Shown: positions 35,780 to 43,716 of the stretch, piece after piece | Position numbering within the stretch: position 1 is the first letter of the stretch | How the letters are laid out: every line of letters starts with the position of its first letter | NCBI GenBank assembly: GCA_036678685.1 | Contig: JAZIHH010000020.1 | Location: 682,001-746,000, forward strand | Source of the DNA: JAZIHH01 sp036678685 | GTDB taxonomy: Bacteria > Bacillota > UBA4882 > UBA10575 | Direction of reading: 5' to 3' | Length of the DNA stretch: 64,000 nucleotides | Translations under genes and position numbers: made by a program | Notes under the pieces: generated by a model | Databases searched by the model: none | Told to the model about the DNA's origin: nothing | What the model saw: only the letters and a program-made list of their open reading frames with translations

Positions 35780-35837
35780 GAATGACCTGTTTTTTCTGTC
35801 CGCGATTCCACTGGAAGAACCGGGCAGGACAAGGAAG

Positions 35838-35873
35838 GGCGGCCGTACTGCCGTGTTTCAGGCTACGGCCGCC
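35838..35873. terminator. inverted repeat between cysH and the LiaF-like gene
   Basis: A perfect 10 bp repeat (GGCGGCCGTA/TACGGCCGCC) with a 16-base loop sits between two convergent genes. There is no T-run on either side, so it may act as a strong RNA structure or a rho-dependent-like boundary rather than a classic terminator. Confidence 0.45.
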
Positions 35874-35903
35874 GTTCGCGATCACAACGGAGAACGGCCG
35901 GAA

Positions 35904-36587
35904 TCAGTTGGCGATCTCCAAACCGCCAAAGGCGACCAGGGCGTTAATCTTCAGGCGCGGCTCTTCTTCATTTGCCGGTTTGATATATTTCCGGGAATCT
36001 TCAATGGCGCCCAGAATCGGGATACCGTTTATCTCCACCACCCAATCCTCCGGCACCTTAATCTCTATTCCGCCAAAGAGGACGTGGACATTTAAAACAT
36101 GTCTCCCCCCGGCCAGACGGGCGGCCCGCAGGTCCAGTTCAATACCGCCGAAGGCGGCGGTGAGATTTCCTCCTTGAAAGTGGGCTGCCTCCAGTTTGCG
36201 TTCGACACCGCCGAAAATGACCCAGAAATCCACTTTATTCTCCTTAACCGGCGGTTCTGTTTTTTTCCTTTCCGAACTCCGGAGGAGCAACAGGAGACCA
36301 AAAAGGATAAGAAACAAGGGCCAGTATAACCGGATCACTCCAAAACTCAGGATGCCCGCTTTGATTAGTTGGAGAATGAGGCCGGCGATCAGCAAAAACC
36401 AGGCAAAACAGTTGTCACCCCGTGTAAGGTAAAGCTGGTAAACGCCAAGCAGAACCAGAAGAAGAGGCCACCATTGGTGCAAGATTGCGGAAAAATCGAT
36501 ATATCCCAGGTTATTAAATAAAAAAAGGATTCCCATTAAAATCAGAATCAAACCCAAAAAGAGATGTTTACTGACTTTCCCCGGCAT
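35904..36587 (-). CDS. LiaF-like membrane protein
   Basis: This 227 aa protein has four hydrophobic segments in the first 115 residues, then a soluble domain with repeated GGxE motifs (FGGVERKLEA, FGGIELDLRA, FGGIEIKVPE, FGGLEIAN). This is the LiaF-like TM and DUF2154-type layout linked to cell-envelope stress sensing in Firmicutes. The start is ATG at 36587, upstream of A/T-rich sequence. No liaRS-like two-component genes sit beside it, so its regulatory role is uncertain. Confidence 0.85.
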   Translation of the reverse strand: MPGKVSKHLFLGLILILMGILFLFNNLGYIDFSAILHQWWPLLLVLLGVYQLYLTRGDNCFAWFLLIAGLILQLIKAGILSFGVIRLYWPLFLILFGLLLLLRSSERKKTEPPVKENKVDFWVIFGGVERKLEAAHFQGGNLTAAFGGIELDLRAARLAGGRHVLNVHVLFGGIEIKVPEDWVVEINGIPILGAIEDSRKYIKPANEEEPRLKINALVAFGGLEIAN

Positions 36588-36777
36588 TAAACCATGCTCC
36601 TTTCCGGTCAGTTTGCTTCAATTAACGAAAACCACTGGCTTTAACTTCATTCCCGTTGGCTTTATTATATCCGTAAAGATTTTCTCCTGTCAATTGTTGG
36701 TTGTTAAAAAAGCATACAGTCTCTTGACACGGTCAAAAACCAGCAATGCCTTGCCACAGTCCGGGTGACAATTATTA

Positions 36778-36806
36778 TTGACAGGAGGGTGTATCTGTAG
36801 TAAAAT
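36778..36806 (+). promoter_or_regulatory. consensus promoter of the TRAP operon
   Basis: TTGACA (36778-36783), a 17-base spacer and TAAAAT (36801-36806) form a strong sigma-A promoter. Transcription should begin near 36,813, leaving a leader of almost 200 bases before dctP. Confidence 0.8.
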
Positions 36807-36812
36807 TACGTT

Positions 36813-36957
36813 ATCATTGGCAAGTTAAGTAAATAGCGGGTAGTAAGGTAGAATGGTAGGACGGGGGACGGAACCATCCCGGAAATGTGCGTGCTGTTGA
36901 TATGCCGTACCTGGCGGGGGATAAAAGCACTCCTACCGAGTGCTTTTTTATTTTCGC
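36813..36957 (+). promoter_or_regulatory. candidate transcription attenuator of the TRAP operon
   Basis: The leader has three tandem 8-base units each starting GGTAG (36839, 36847, 36855), a small CGGG/CCCG hairpin (36862-36881), and a strong terminator: stem AAAAGCACTC/GAGTGCTTTT (36923-36932 with 36938-36947), loop CTACC, then T-rich sequence. Bases 36855-36861 (GGTAGGA) are the exact complement of 36931-36937 (TCCTACC), part of the terminator stem and its loop. This pairing would disrupt the terminator. No known riboswitch class matched by eye. Mechanism inferred. Confidence 0.65.
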
Positions 36958-37008
36958 TTTTTAGGGGTAAAAGGAAAGCGACGAAAAAAAGGGAAGGAGG
37001 GTACTGGC

Positions 37009-38091
37009 ATGAGGAAAAGAGAGAAAATCTTTCTTTTCGTAGTGTTGGCGTTGTTGGCGGCCGGGGTAACCGCCCTTCTGCTTTTGCCGAAGTCTAACGC
37101 TGTACAGTTGAATCTGGCCCATTTTTTTCCTTCTTCGCACCCGGTGGAGAAAGATCTGGTCCAACCGTGGATTGAAGCAATCAAGGAAGCAACCGGGGGC
37201 CGGATCCAAATCACAAGTTACCCGGGGGAAACATTGGCGACTGCCGCCGAGATTTACAACGGGGTAGTTACGGGAATCGCCGATCTCGGGATTTCTTGTT
37301 TTTCTTACACCCGCGGCCGTTTTCCCCTTCTTGAGGTCTTCGAATTGCCGGGGATCACTTATCTCAGCGCCCGGGCGGCGGGAAAGACGGCATGGGAAGG
37401 AATAAGAGAACTGGAGCCTGAGGAAATAAGGGACACCCGTCTTTTGATGGTCTTTGCCACCGGACCGGGGCACCTGATGACGCGGGTACCAATAGAAACC
37501 CTTGAGGAACTGCAGGGAAAGGAGATTAGAGCGACCGGGCTCACTGCCCAAACTTTGGAGCTTTTAGGGGCGGTGCCGGTGGCCATGCCGCAACCGGAAA
37601 CCTATGAGGCTTTAGCCCGCGGCATTGTCCAGGGTAATTTGGGGCCATTGGAAGTGCTTCAGGGATGGCGGCATGCCGAGGTTACGGATTATATCACTTT
37701 GACTCCTTTTCTTTACAACACTTTGTTTTTTATGGTCATGAACCTTGAAACCTGGAACGCCCTTCCCCCTGATTTACAGGAGATATTTGCCAAAGTCACC
37801 ACGGAATATTTGGAAGAAGTGGCTTTCGCCTTGTGGGACCGGCAAAATGAGACCGCTTTGGCATGGGCGGCCCGGGAGACGAAAAAACGGATCATCACTC
37901 TTTCCCCAGAGGAGACCGTCCGTTGGATCGAATTGACCGTACCCGTTCAAGAGAATTTTGTCGCGAAAATGGCCGGCCTGGGAGTGGACGGCGACCGGCT
38001 TTTGCGTAGAGTTAAGGAACTGGCTGAGTATTATAATGGACTTTACCCCAGCGGAGCGAAGGGGGTGAACGGTTTTGGAGAGACTCTTTAA
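37009..38091 (+). CDS. dctP: TRAP transporter solute-binding protein
   Basis: This is the 360 aa extracytoplasmic receptor of a tripartite ATP-independent transporter for organic acids. A membrane or signal segment (IFLFVVLALLAAGVTALLLL) follows a short basic N-terminus, then a DctP fold: LAHFFPSSHPVEKDLV near the start of the mature protein, ITSYPGETLATAAEIYNGV, and the conserved Arg in GKEIRATG that binds carboxylates. I chose ATG at 37009, behind AAGGAGGG, over an upstream in-frame ATG at 36940 that lies inside the terminator. dctQ and dctM follow. The substrate, probably a dicarboxylate or sugar acid, is not shown. Confidence 0.9.
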   Translation: MRKREKIFLFVVLALLAAGVTALLLLPKSNAVQLNLAHFFPSSHPVEKDLVQPWIEAIKEATGGRIQITSYPGETLATAAEIYNGVVTGIADLGISCFSYTRGRFPLLEVFELPGITYLSARAAGKTAWEGIRELEPEEIRDTRLLMVFATGPGHLMTRVPIETLEELQGKEIRATGLTAQTLELLGAVPVAMPQPETYEALARGIVQGNLGPLEVLQGWRHAEVTDYITLTPFLYNTLFFMVMNLETWNALPPDLQEIFAKVTTEYLEEVAFALWDRQNETALAWAARETKKRIITLSPEETVRWIELTVPVQENFVAKMAGLGVDGDRLLRRVKELAEYYNGLYPSGAKGVNGFGETL

Positions 38092-38563
38092 AGCGGTGCA
38101 CAAGGTCTCCGGGCTGCTGGAAAAAATCGGCGGGTTTTGCCTTGCCGGCGTGATGATTCTGGTTGTGGTCAACATTGTTATGCGCCGGTTTTTTGGCCAC
38201 CCGTTTTTGGGCGTCTATGAATATGTGGGTTTTCTGACCGCGGTGAGCATCGGTTTTTCCCTGGCTTCTTGTGCGGTTAAGGAAGCCCATATTGCCGTGG
38301 ATTTTTGGGTTAAGCGCTTGCCCCGGAAGGGCAAAATCGCTTTGGAGCTTGCCACCGGACCGCTGTCATTCTTCTTTTTAATCCTGGTAACCCGGCATTT
38401 GCTTGCCTACGCCGGCAACCTCCGGGCTACCGGCCGCGTTTCCCCGACCACGGAAACCCCGTTTCATATTTTTGTCTACCTTGTTGCCCTGGGCTTTTTG
38501 GTCTTTGCTTTGACGGTACCGGGTACGACAATAAAAACTGTAAGGAGAGGGAGTAAAAGATGA
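38075..38563 (+). CDS. dctQ: TRAP transporter small permease
   Basis: This 162 aa DctQ-type membrane subunit has four hydrophobic helices (segments near residues 18-38, 50-68, 92-110 and 130-150) and the usual EYVGFLTAVSIGFSLA stretch. It starts at TTG 38075, behind AAGGGGGTG, and overlaps dctP by 17 bases; its stop overlaps the dctM start. It pairs with dctM to form the membrane part of the TRAP system. Confidence 0.88.
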   Translation: MERLFKAVHKVSGLLEKIGGFCLAGVMILVVVNIVMRRFFGHPFLGVYEYVGFLTAVSIGFSLASCAVKEAHIAVDFWVKRLPRKGKIALELATGPLSFFFLILVTRHLLAYAGNLRATGRVSPTTETPFHIFVYLVALGFLVFALTVPGTTIKTVRRGSKR

Positions 38564-39879
38564 CACCGGTGATCACCGGGATTATAGGTATCATAATTTT
38601 CTTGCTTCTACTGGCTATGAAGATCCCGATTGCTTTGGCCATGACCATGGTGGGATTGGCAGGGTTTGCCTGTTTAGTCTCGCCGGCCGCCGCTTTCCAC
38701 ATGACGGCCGCGGAGATTTACAATGTTTTCTCCTCCTATTCCCTGAGTGTTATTCCCATGTTTATATGGATGGGGTTTTTGGCTTACTACTCCGGGCTCG
38801 GGAGCAGCCTTTACCACCTGGCTTATAAATTTCTGGGCCATTTTCCCGGAGGGCTGGCAGTAGCGACGCAGGTCACCTGTGCTTTGTTCGGCGCGGTTTG
38901 CGGTTCCAATACCGCCACGGCGGCCACCATTGGCACCATCGCCCTTCCGGAGATGAGGAAGTACCGCTACAACGATTCTCTTTCTACGGCCAGTGTGGCG
39001 GCTGGCGGCGCTCTTGGGGTTCTTATCCCGCCGAGTATTATTTTTATCGTGTACGGGATTGCCACTGAACAGTCGATCAGCCGTTTGTTCCTGGCCGGAA
39101 TTTTGCCGGGTCTGTTACTGATGACGTTGTACATTATTACCATCTATCTTCTGGCCTCCCGCCGGCCCGAACTGGGCCCGCCCGGACCCAAAACACCGTG
39201 GCGGGAGCGGTTGGCCGCCCTGCGCAGCGGTCTCTTGGAAGTCCTTATCATCTTCACTATTTCGCTTTGGGGACTTGTTGCCGGCTGGTTTACCCCCACC
39301 GAAGCCGGCGCCGTGGGGGCGGCCTCCGTGCTTTTGGTCGCCCTGGTGGAACGGAGGATTAACTGGGAACGGTTCGTTAAATCCCTCGCCGATACCACCC
39401 GGACGGTGGCCATGATTATGTTGTTGGTGGCCGGAGCGACTGTTTTTGGAAGATTCATCGCCGTCAGCCGGCTTCCTTTTGCCCTGGCGGAATGGGCGGG
39501 AAGTCTGCCCCTGCCTCCGTTTCTTATTCTAACCATTGTTTTCCTGATCTACCTTTGCCTGGGTTGTTTTATCGACGCCCTGGCTTTGATTTTATTGACG
39601 GTACCGATTTTTTTCCCGCTGGTGGTCGAGGTGCTCGGTTATGATCCCATCTGGTTCGGTGTGATCATCGTCTTGGTTGTGGCCATGGGGATCATCACGC
39701 CGCCGGTAGGGATGAACGTCTATATTATTAAAGGCGTGGCCAAGGATATCCCGTTGGAAGTGATTTTCAAAGGGGTCTGGCCCTTTGTGGCGGCCTTGAC
39801 GGTTTGTTTCTTCCTGCTTGCTCTTTTCCCGCAAATTGCCACTTTTTTGCCGTCCCTCTTCGCCGCCATGCCCGGTTAA
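38560..39879 (+). CDS. dctM: TRAP transporter large permease
   Basis: This 439 aa DctM-type subunit has about a dozen hydrophobic helices and carries the sodium-coupled transport path. Family signatures include GAVCGSNTATAATIGTIALPEM near residue 110 (given here as its ends GAVCGS and IALPEM), GVLIPPSIIFIVYG near residue 150 and GIITPPVGMNVYI near residue 375. ATG overlaps the dctQ stop. Full length matches the family. No catabolic gene lies in the operon to indicate the substrate. Confidence 0.92.
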   Translation: MTPVITGIIGIIIFLLLLAMKIPIALAMTMVGLAGFACLVSPAAAFHMTAAEIYNVFSSYSLSVIPMFIWMGFLAYYSGLGSSLYHLAYKFLGHFPGGLAVATQVTCALFGAVCGSNTATAATIGTIALPEMRKYRYNDSLSTASVAAGGALGVLIPPSIIFIVYGIATEQSISRLFLAGILPGLLLMTLYIITIYLLASRRPELGPPGPKTPWRERLAALRSGLLEVLIIFTISLWGLVAGWFTPTEAGAVGAASVLLVALVERRINWERFVKSLADTTRTVAMIMLLVAGATVFGRFIAVSRLPFALAEWAGSLPLPPFLILTIVFLIYLCLGCFIDALALILLTVPIFFPLVVEVLGYDPIWFGVIIVLVVAMGIITPPVGMNVYIIKGVAKDIPLEVIFKGVWPFVAALTVCFFLLALFPQIATFLPSLFAAMPG

Positions 39880-40025
39880 TAACCGCCGGAACCTTCTCTT
39901 GGGGGGACGGCCTTTTCTTCAACGCAGCGCGGAGCAGGCCAGGAAAGAACCGGTAAATCAAGGAAGGGAAAAAAGGGACCTGGGCGAATATATAGATGGC
40001 AAGTTTAAGGCCGGGAGGAATTAAA

Positions 40026-40877
40026 ATGAAAAAAATCCCCCTTCTTCTGCTGCTTATCTTAACCATGTTCACCTTTGCCGCCTGTTCCATCTATCGTGAC
40101 GGTTTCACTGAAGAATATCCCCTGGAAGGAGCGGCCAGATTAAAAATAATCAGCCGGAACGGCCCGGTCAGCGTTACCGGGTGGGAGAAGGATTATGTGC
40201 ACATGCAGGTCAACTGGCAGGTCGAAGGAGACGTTGACGGCAGGGTTGAGGAATTTGGCCGTGCGATAAAGGTTGTTCCCCGCCGGGAGGACGATCTGCT
40301 GGTCTTGACGGTAAGCCATCCCCCGCGGCCCCGTTTTGTCCACTCGGTGAGCGTCAGTATTGAACTGGAGGTTCCCCGGGAGAAAATAAACCATATTACG
40401 GTGGAAACTTCCAACGGGGCTATGAGCTTTTATCACCTGCAGGTCGGACTTACCGGCCGCAGTACCAACGGACGGATTACGGTGGAGGATTGTGCGGGTG
40501 AAATCAACCTGGAGACCACCAACGGGCGTGTCGTTTTGAATAAGGTCCGGTTTCTCGGGACCGGGGGCAGGGTGGTGACGACCAACGACCGGATTGAAGC
40601 GGATATTGCCCTGCCGCGGACGGGTAATTTCCTTCTGCAGAGCACCAACGGGAGAATCAACCTCCTCTTGCCGGCCTGGACGGAAGGGATTGTGCGGATG
40701 GAAACCAGTAACGGCGATATTGTTTTGGAGGAGATGCCGCCTGTCCGTCTGCTCAGGTCGGGAAAGAACCTGCTGGAAATCGAGATGAACGAAGGCGGAA
40801 TGAGGTTGGAGGTCAAGACTTCGAACGGCCATATTAACTTGGGAGAAAGCCGCTCTTTATATCCGGTCGTCATTTAA
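40026..40877 (+). CDS. DUF4097 beta-helix lipoprotein
   Basis: This 283 aa protein has a lipoprotein signal (KKIPLLLLLILTMFTFAAC, Cys at about residue 19) and a DUF4097-type repeat fold: short motifs such as TSNGAMSF, STNGRITVED, TTNGRVVL, STNGRINL and TSNGHINL recur every 20-35 residues. Such proteins are often found with envelope stress genes. ATG at 40026 follows GGGAGGAAT; the frame is open 30 bases upstream but without a ribosome site. It is 146 bases after dctM and has its own terminator. Confidence 0.84.
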   Translation: MKKIPLLLLLILTMFTFAACSIYRDGFTEEYPLEGAARLKIISRNGPVSVTGWEKDYVHMQVNWQVEGDVDGRVEEFGRAIKVVPRREDDLLVLTVSHPPRPRFVHSVSVSIELEVPREKINHITVETSNGAMSFYHLQVGLTGRSTNGRITVEDCAGEINLETTNGRVVLNKVRFLGTGGRVVTTNDRIEADIALPRTGNFLLQSTNGRINLLLPAWTEGIVRMETSNGDIVLEEMPPVRLLRSGKNLLEIEMNEGGMRLEVKTSNGHINLGESRSLYPVVI

Positions 40878-40903
40878 ACTGACACCCCGGCGGCTCTTTG
40901 TTT

Positions 40904-40927
40904 TCCCGTAGTAAACGGGAGTTTTTG
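40904..40927 (+). terminator. terminator after the DUF4097 gene
   Basis: A 6 bp stem TCCCGT/ACGGGA with a 5-base loop is followed by GTTTTTGT, 27 bases past the stop codon. Confidence 0.75.
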
Positions 40928-41025
40928 TATGAGGGGCAGGACGGACAAGAATATTCCCGGTGGGAATAAAATTCTCACCCGGCGTAAACAACTAAAAAGA
41001 GAAAAACCAGCCGGAAGTGAGAACA

Positions 41026-42657
41026 GTGAACAGAACTGTAGCAGACCTGGTGGCCGAGCAACTGGCGGCCTGGGGGGTAGAGGCGGTTTACGGTGTGCCG
41101 GGTGACGCTGTTTTGCCCTTTATCGACGCCGTCCGGAGACACCCCCGCTTGGACTTTTACGGCGTGAAACACGAAACGGCGGCGGCTTTTATGGCTTCCG
41201 CCCGGGCCAAATTAACCGGGGAAATCGGAGTTTGCACCGGCACGAGCGGCCCGGGCCTCGCCAATCTCATAAATGGATTGGCCGATGCCAAAAGCGACCG
41301 GGCGCCGGTGTTAGCCGTAACCGGACAGGTTGTCACCTACAACCTGGCCACCGATTACAAACAATATGTGGATCAGGGGATGTTCTTGGCTTCCCTGGCC
41401 GGTTATTCCGGAATGATCGTCACCGCCGAACAAGCCAACGACGTGGTCGTCAAAGCCCTGCGGACTGTTGTTACCGGGGGGACGCCCGCCCATTTTTCCG
41501 TGGCGATGGATATATGGTCCCGGAGCACGGAGGATGCTGTTCGCCCTTTTGAGCCCTATTTGCGAATAAGGCCCCAGTCCGCCCCGGAGACGATCCGGGA
41601 AGCAATAAGGTTGCTTAATGAAGCGGAGCGCCCGGCGATCCTGGCCGGGAGGGGGGTGGGAAGAAGCGGAGAATTGGTGATCAGCCTGGCGGAAAAGTGG
41701 CAAAGCGGGATCGCCCTGACCATGCCCGCCAAAGGAATGCTGCCCGGTGCCCACCCTTTGGTGCTGGGGGGATTGGGAGAAGGGGGAAGCGCGGCTTCCA
41801 CGCTCATGCTGAAGGAGGCGGATATCCTCTTTATAATCGGCGCCACCTGGTGGCCGGAGCCGTATCTCTCCTTTCCCGGGCGCATTGTACAGTTGGATGC
41901 CGCGCCGGAAAATATTGGCCGGAAAGTCCCGGTCAGTTTTGGTCTTGTCGGCGACAGCGAACGCTTGTTACCGGAAATCATTTCCGGAATAACGGTACGG
42001 GAGAAAAAGGACTGGCTTGGGCGGTTGGCCCAACTGAAAAGAGAATGGCTGGACCGCTTGGCGGTTGAGATTACGGCGGGAGAAACGCCGGTTCCCCCGG
42101 GCCGGCTGATCAAAACCCTGGAAGAGACGATGGCCAAGGATGCCGTCGTCGCTCTGGATGTGGGCGACCACACCGTTTGGTTTAACCGGATTTTTTCCGG
42201 AACAAACCAAACGGTTCTTATTTCCGGAAATTGGCGGTCGACCGGCTTCGGTCTCCCGGCGGCGCTGGCGGCAAAGCAGGCGGCGCCGGAACGGCAAGTT
42301 GTTGCCTTGGTGGGCGACGGCGGTATGGCCCAGAGTATGGCGGAATTTTCTACGGCCATCCATTACAAATTGCCCGTAACGGTTGTGGTGGCCAACAACG
42401 GTTACTGGGCGATGGAAAAGGGAAGAATGGAGTTGCGGCAGATGAACTACAAAGTCACTTCCCTTACCAATCCGGATTTTGCGAAATTTGCCGAAATATG
42501 CGGGGGCAAGGGTTACCGGGTTGAACACGCCGGTGAATTGAAGAATACTTTATCGGCCGCCTTGAACTGCGGCGAACCGGCGATCGTGGACGTCATAACC
42601 GCGGCGCCCGTCTTCCCCGGCGCCGCCGATCAAGAAGAGAAAAAGAGGATGCCGTAA
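41026..42657 (+). CDS. thiamine-diphosphate enzyme, pyruvate oxidase-like
   Basis: This 543 aa enzyme belongs to the pyruvate oxidase / acetolactate synthase superfamily. The catalytic Glu is in GVKHETAAAF near residue 50, the central domain follows, and the C-terminal TPP site has VGDGGMAQSMAEF (GDG) with VVANNGY (NN) about 30 residues later. Similarity runs higher to PoxB-like than to biosynthetic ALS in the regions I can compare (for example CTGTSGPGLANLINGL). The product is therefore probably acetate, acetyl phosphate or acetolactate from pyruvate; the FAD and acceptor are not determined. I prefer GTG at 41026, eight bases after GGAAG, over 41017. Confidence 0.8.
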   Translation: MNRTVADLVAEQLAAWGVEAVYGVPGDAVLPFIDAVRRHPRLDFYGVKHETAAAFMASARAKLTGEIGVCTGTSGPGLANLINGLADAKSDRAPVLAVTGQVVTYNLATDYKQYVDQGMFLASLAGYSGMIVTAEQANDVVVKALRTVVTGGTPAHFSVAMDIWSRSTEDAVRPFEPYLRIRPQSAPETIREAIRLLNEAERPAILAGRGVGRSGELVISLAEKWQSGIALTMPAKGMLPGAHPLVLGGLGEGGSAASTLMLKEADILFIIGATWWPEPYLSFPGRIVQLDAAPENIGRKVPVSFGLVGDSERLLPEIISGITVREKKDWLGRLAQLKREWLDRLAVEITAGETPVPPGRLIKTLEETMAKDAVVALDVGDHTVWFNRIFSGTNQTVLISGNWRSTGFGLPAALAAKQAAPERQVVALVGDGGMAQSMAEFSTAIHYKLPVTVVVANNGYWAMEKGRMELRQMNYKVTSLTNPDFAKFAEICGGKGYRVEHAGELKNTLSAALNCGEPAIVDVITAAPVFPGAADQEEKKRMP

Positions 42658-42693
42658 GATTCTTTGCCGGAACAGTACTTTTGACGTATGCCA

Positions 42694-42717
42694 ACGGGGA
42701 AATACCCCGTTTTTTTA
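42694..42717 (+). terminator. terminator after the pyruvate oxidase-like gene
   Basis: ACGGGG/CCCCGT with a 5-base loop and seven T in a row forms a compact intrinsic terminator 37 bases after the stop. Confidence 0.85.
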
Positions 42718-42758
42718 TATTCATGGCCAAACGGGAAAGGCACGGAGAAACAGTGGTA

Positions 42759-42787
42759 TTTACGAATGGCATTTGGTAAAATAGTAT
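42759..42787 (+). promoter_or_regulatory. candidate promoter of murI
   Basis: TTTACG (42759-42764), a 17-base spacer and TAGTAT (42782-42787) lie about 90 bases upstream of murI. Confidence 0.45.
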
Positions 42788-42875
42788 AGATTGAGGATAA
42801 AACCGGCATACTTTCAACGATGCGGGTGCAACATGAGGCAATGGATTACCGGTGGCCAAGATAATGAGGTAGAAG

Positions 42876-43685
42876 GTGAACGGGGTGGATCAAGAAAAAA
42901 GTATCGGTTTATTTGATTCCGGTGTCGGCGGTTTATCCATCATGAAAGAAATCAGAGAACTTTTACCCGGAGAAGACCTGATTTATTTCGCAGATTCCCG
43001 CTATTGTCCATATGGGGAAAGAACAGCGGATTTTATTAAAGAACGTTCCGTGGCCATTGTCAAGTATCTTCTTTCCCGTGGGTGTAAATTAATTGTTGTC
43101 GCCTGTAACACTGCTTCCGGGGTTTCCTTATCCGAATTAAGGAGGCTTTTCCCGGAGATTCCTTTTGTCGGGGTGGAACCTGCAGTGAAGCAGGCTGCTT
43201 TATACACCAAAAAACAAAGAGTGGGGGTTCTGGCCACTGTTTTGACGCTGGCCGGGGACAGGTTTAATTCACTGGTCGAGAGGTTTGCCGGCGGGCTTAC
43301 CGTGGTCACCCAGCCTTGTCCCAGGCTGGTTGAGGCGGTGGAAGCCGGAAAGACAACCGGGGTGGAAGTGGAAAATCTCTTACGGCAATATCTGGCGCCT
43401 CTGCTCGCCCATGACGTGGACGTGATTGTTCTGGGTTGTACCCATTACCCCTTTCTCCGGCCGCTCCTCGAAAAGATGCTGGATCCGGGAATAATGGTCC
43501 TGGATACCGGGAAACCGGTGGCGCGACAGACAAAGAGGTTATTGAAGGAGAGGGGACTTTTATCCCGGCGCGGGGAAGGGGGGAAGGAGTGGTTTTTTAC
43601 CAGCGGGGATCCGGCGGCGGTCGGCCCGGTAATCGAACGGTTGTGGGGAAAGCCGGTCGCCGGTGTAACCGCTGTTAACTGCTGA
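42876..43685 (+). CDS. murI: glutamate racemase
   Basis: This 269 aa enzyme makes D-glutamate for peptidoglycan. Both catalytic Cys residues are present in VACNTAS (near residue 75) and LGCTHYPF (near residue 187), and the N-terminal GLFDSGVGGL and DSRYCPYGER motifs are typical. The start is GTG at 42876 or GTG at 42885; both have an upstream ribosome-like site. The one-carbon genes fhs and folD follow within 1.8 kb on the same strand. Confidence 0.93.
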   Translation: MNGVDQEKSIGLFDSGVGGLSIMKEIRELLPGEDLIYFADSRYCPYGERTADFIKERSVAIVKYLLSRGCKLIVVACNTASGVSLSELRRLFPEIPFVGVEPAVKQAALYTKKQRVGVLATVLTLAGDRFNSLVERFAGGLTVVTQPCPRLVEAVEAGKTTGVEVENLLRQYLAPLLAHDVDVIVLGCTHYPFLRPLLEKMLDPGIMVLDTGKPVARQTKRLLKERGLLSRRGEGGKEWFFTSGDPAAVGPVIERLWGKPVAGVTAVNC

Positions 43686-43716
43686 GAGAAGGGATACAGA
43701 AAAGGGGTGTTACATA

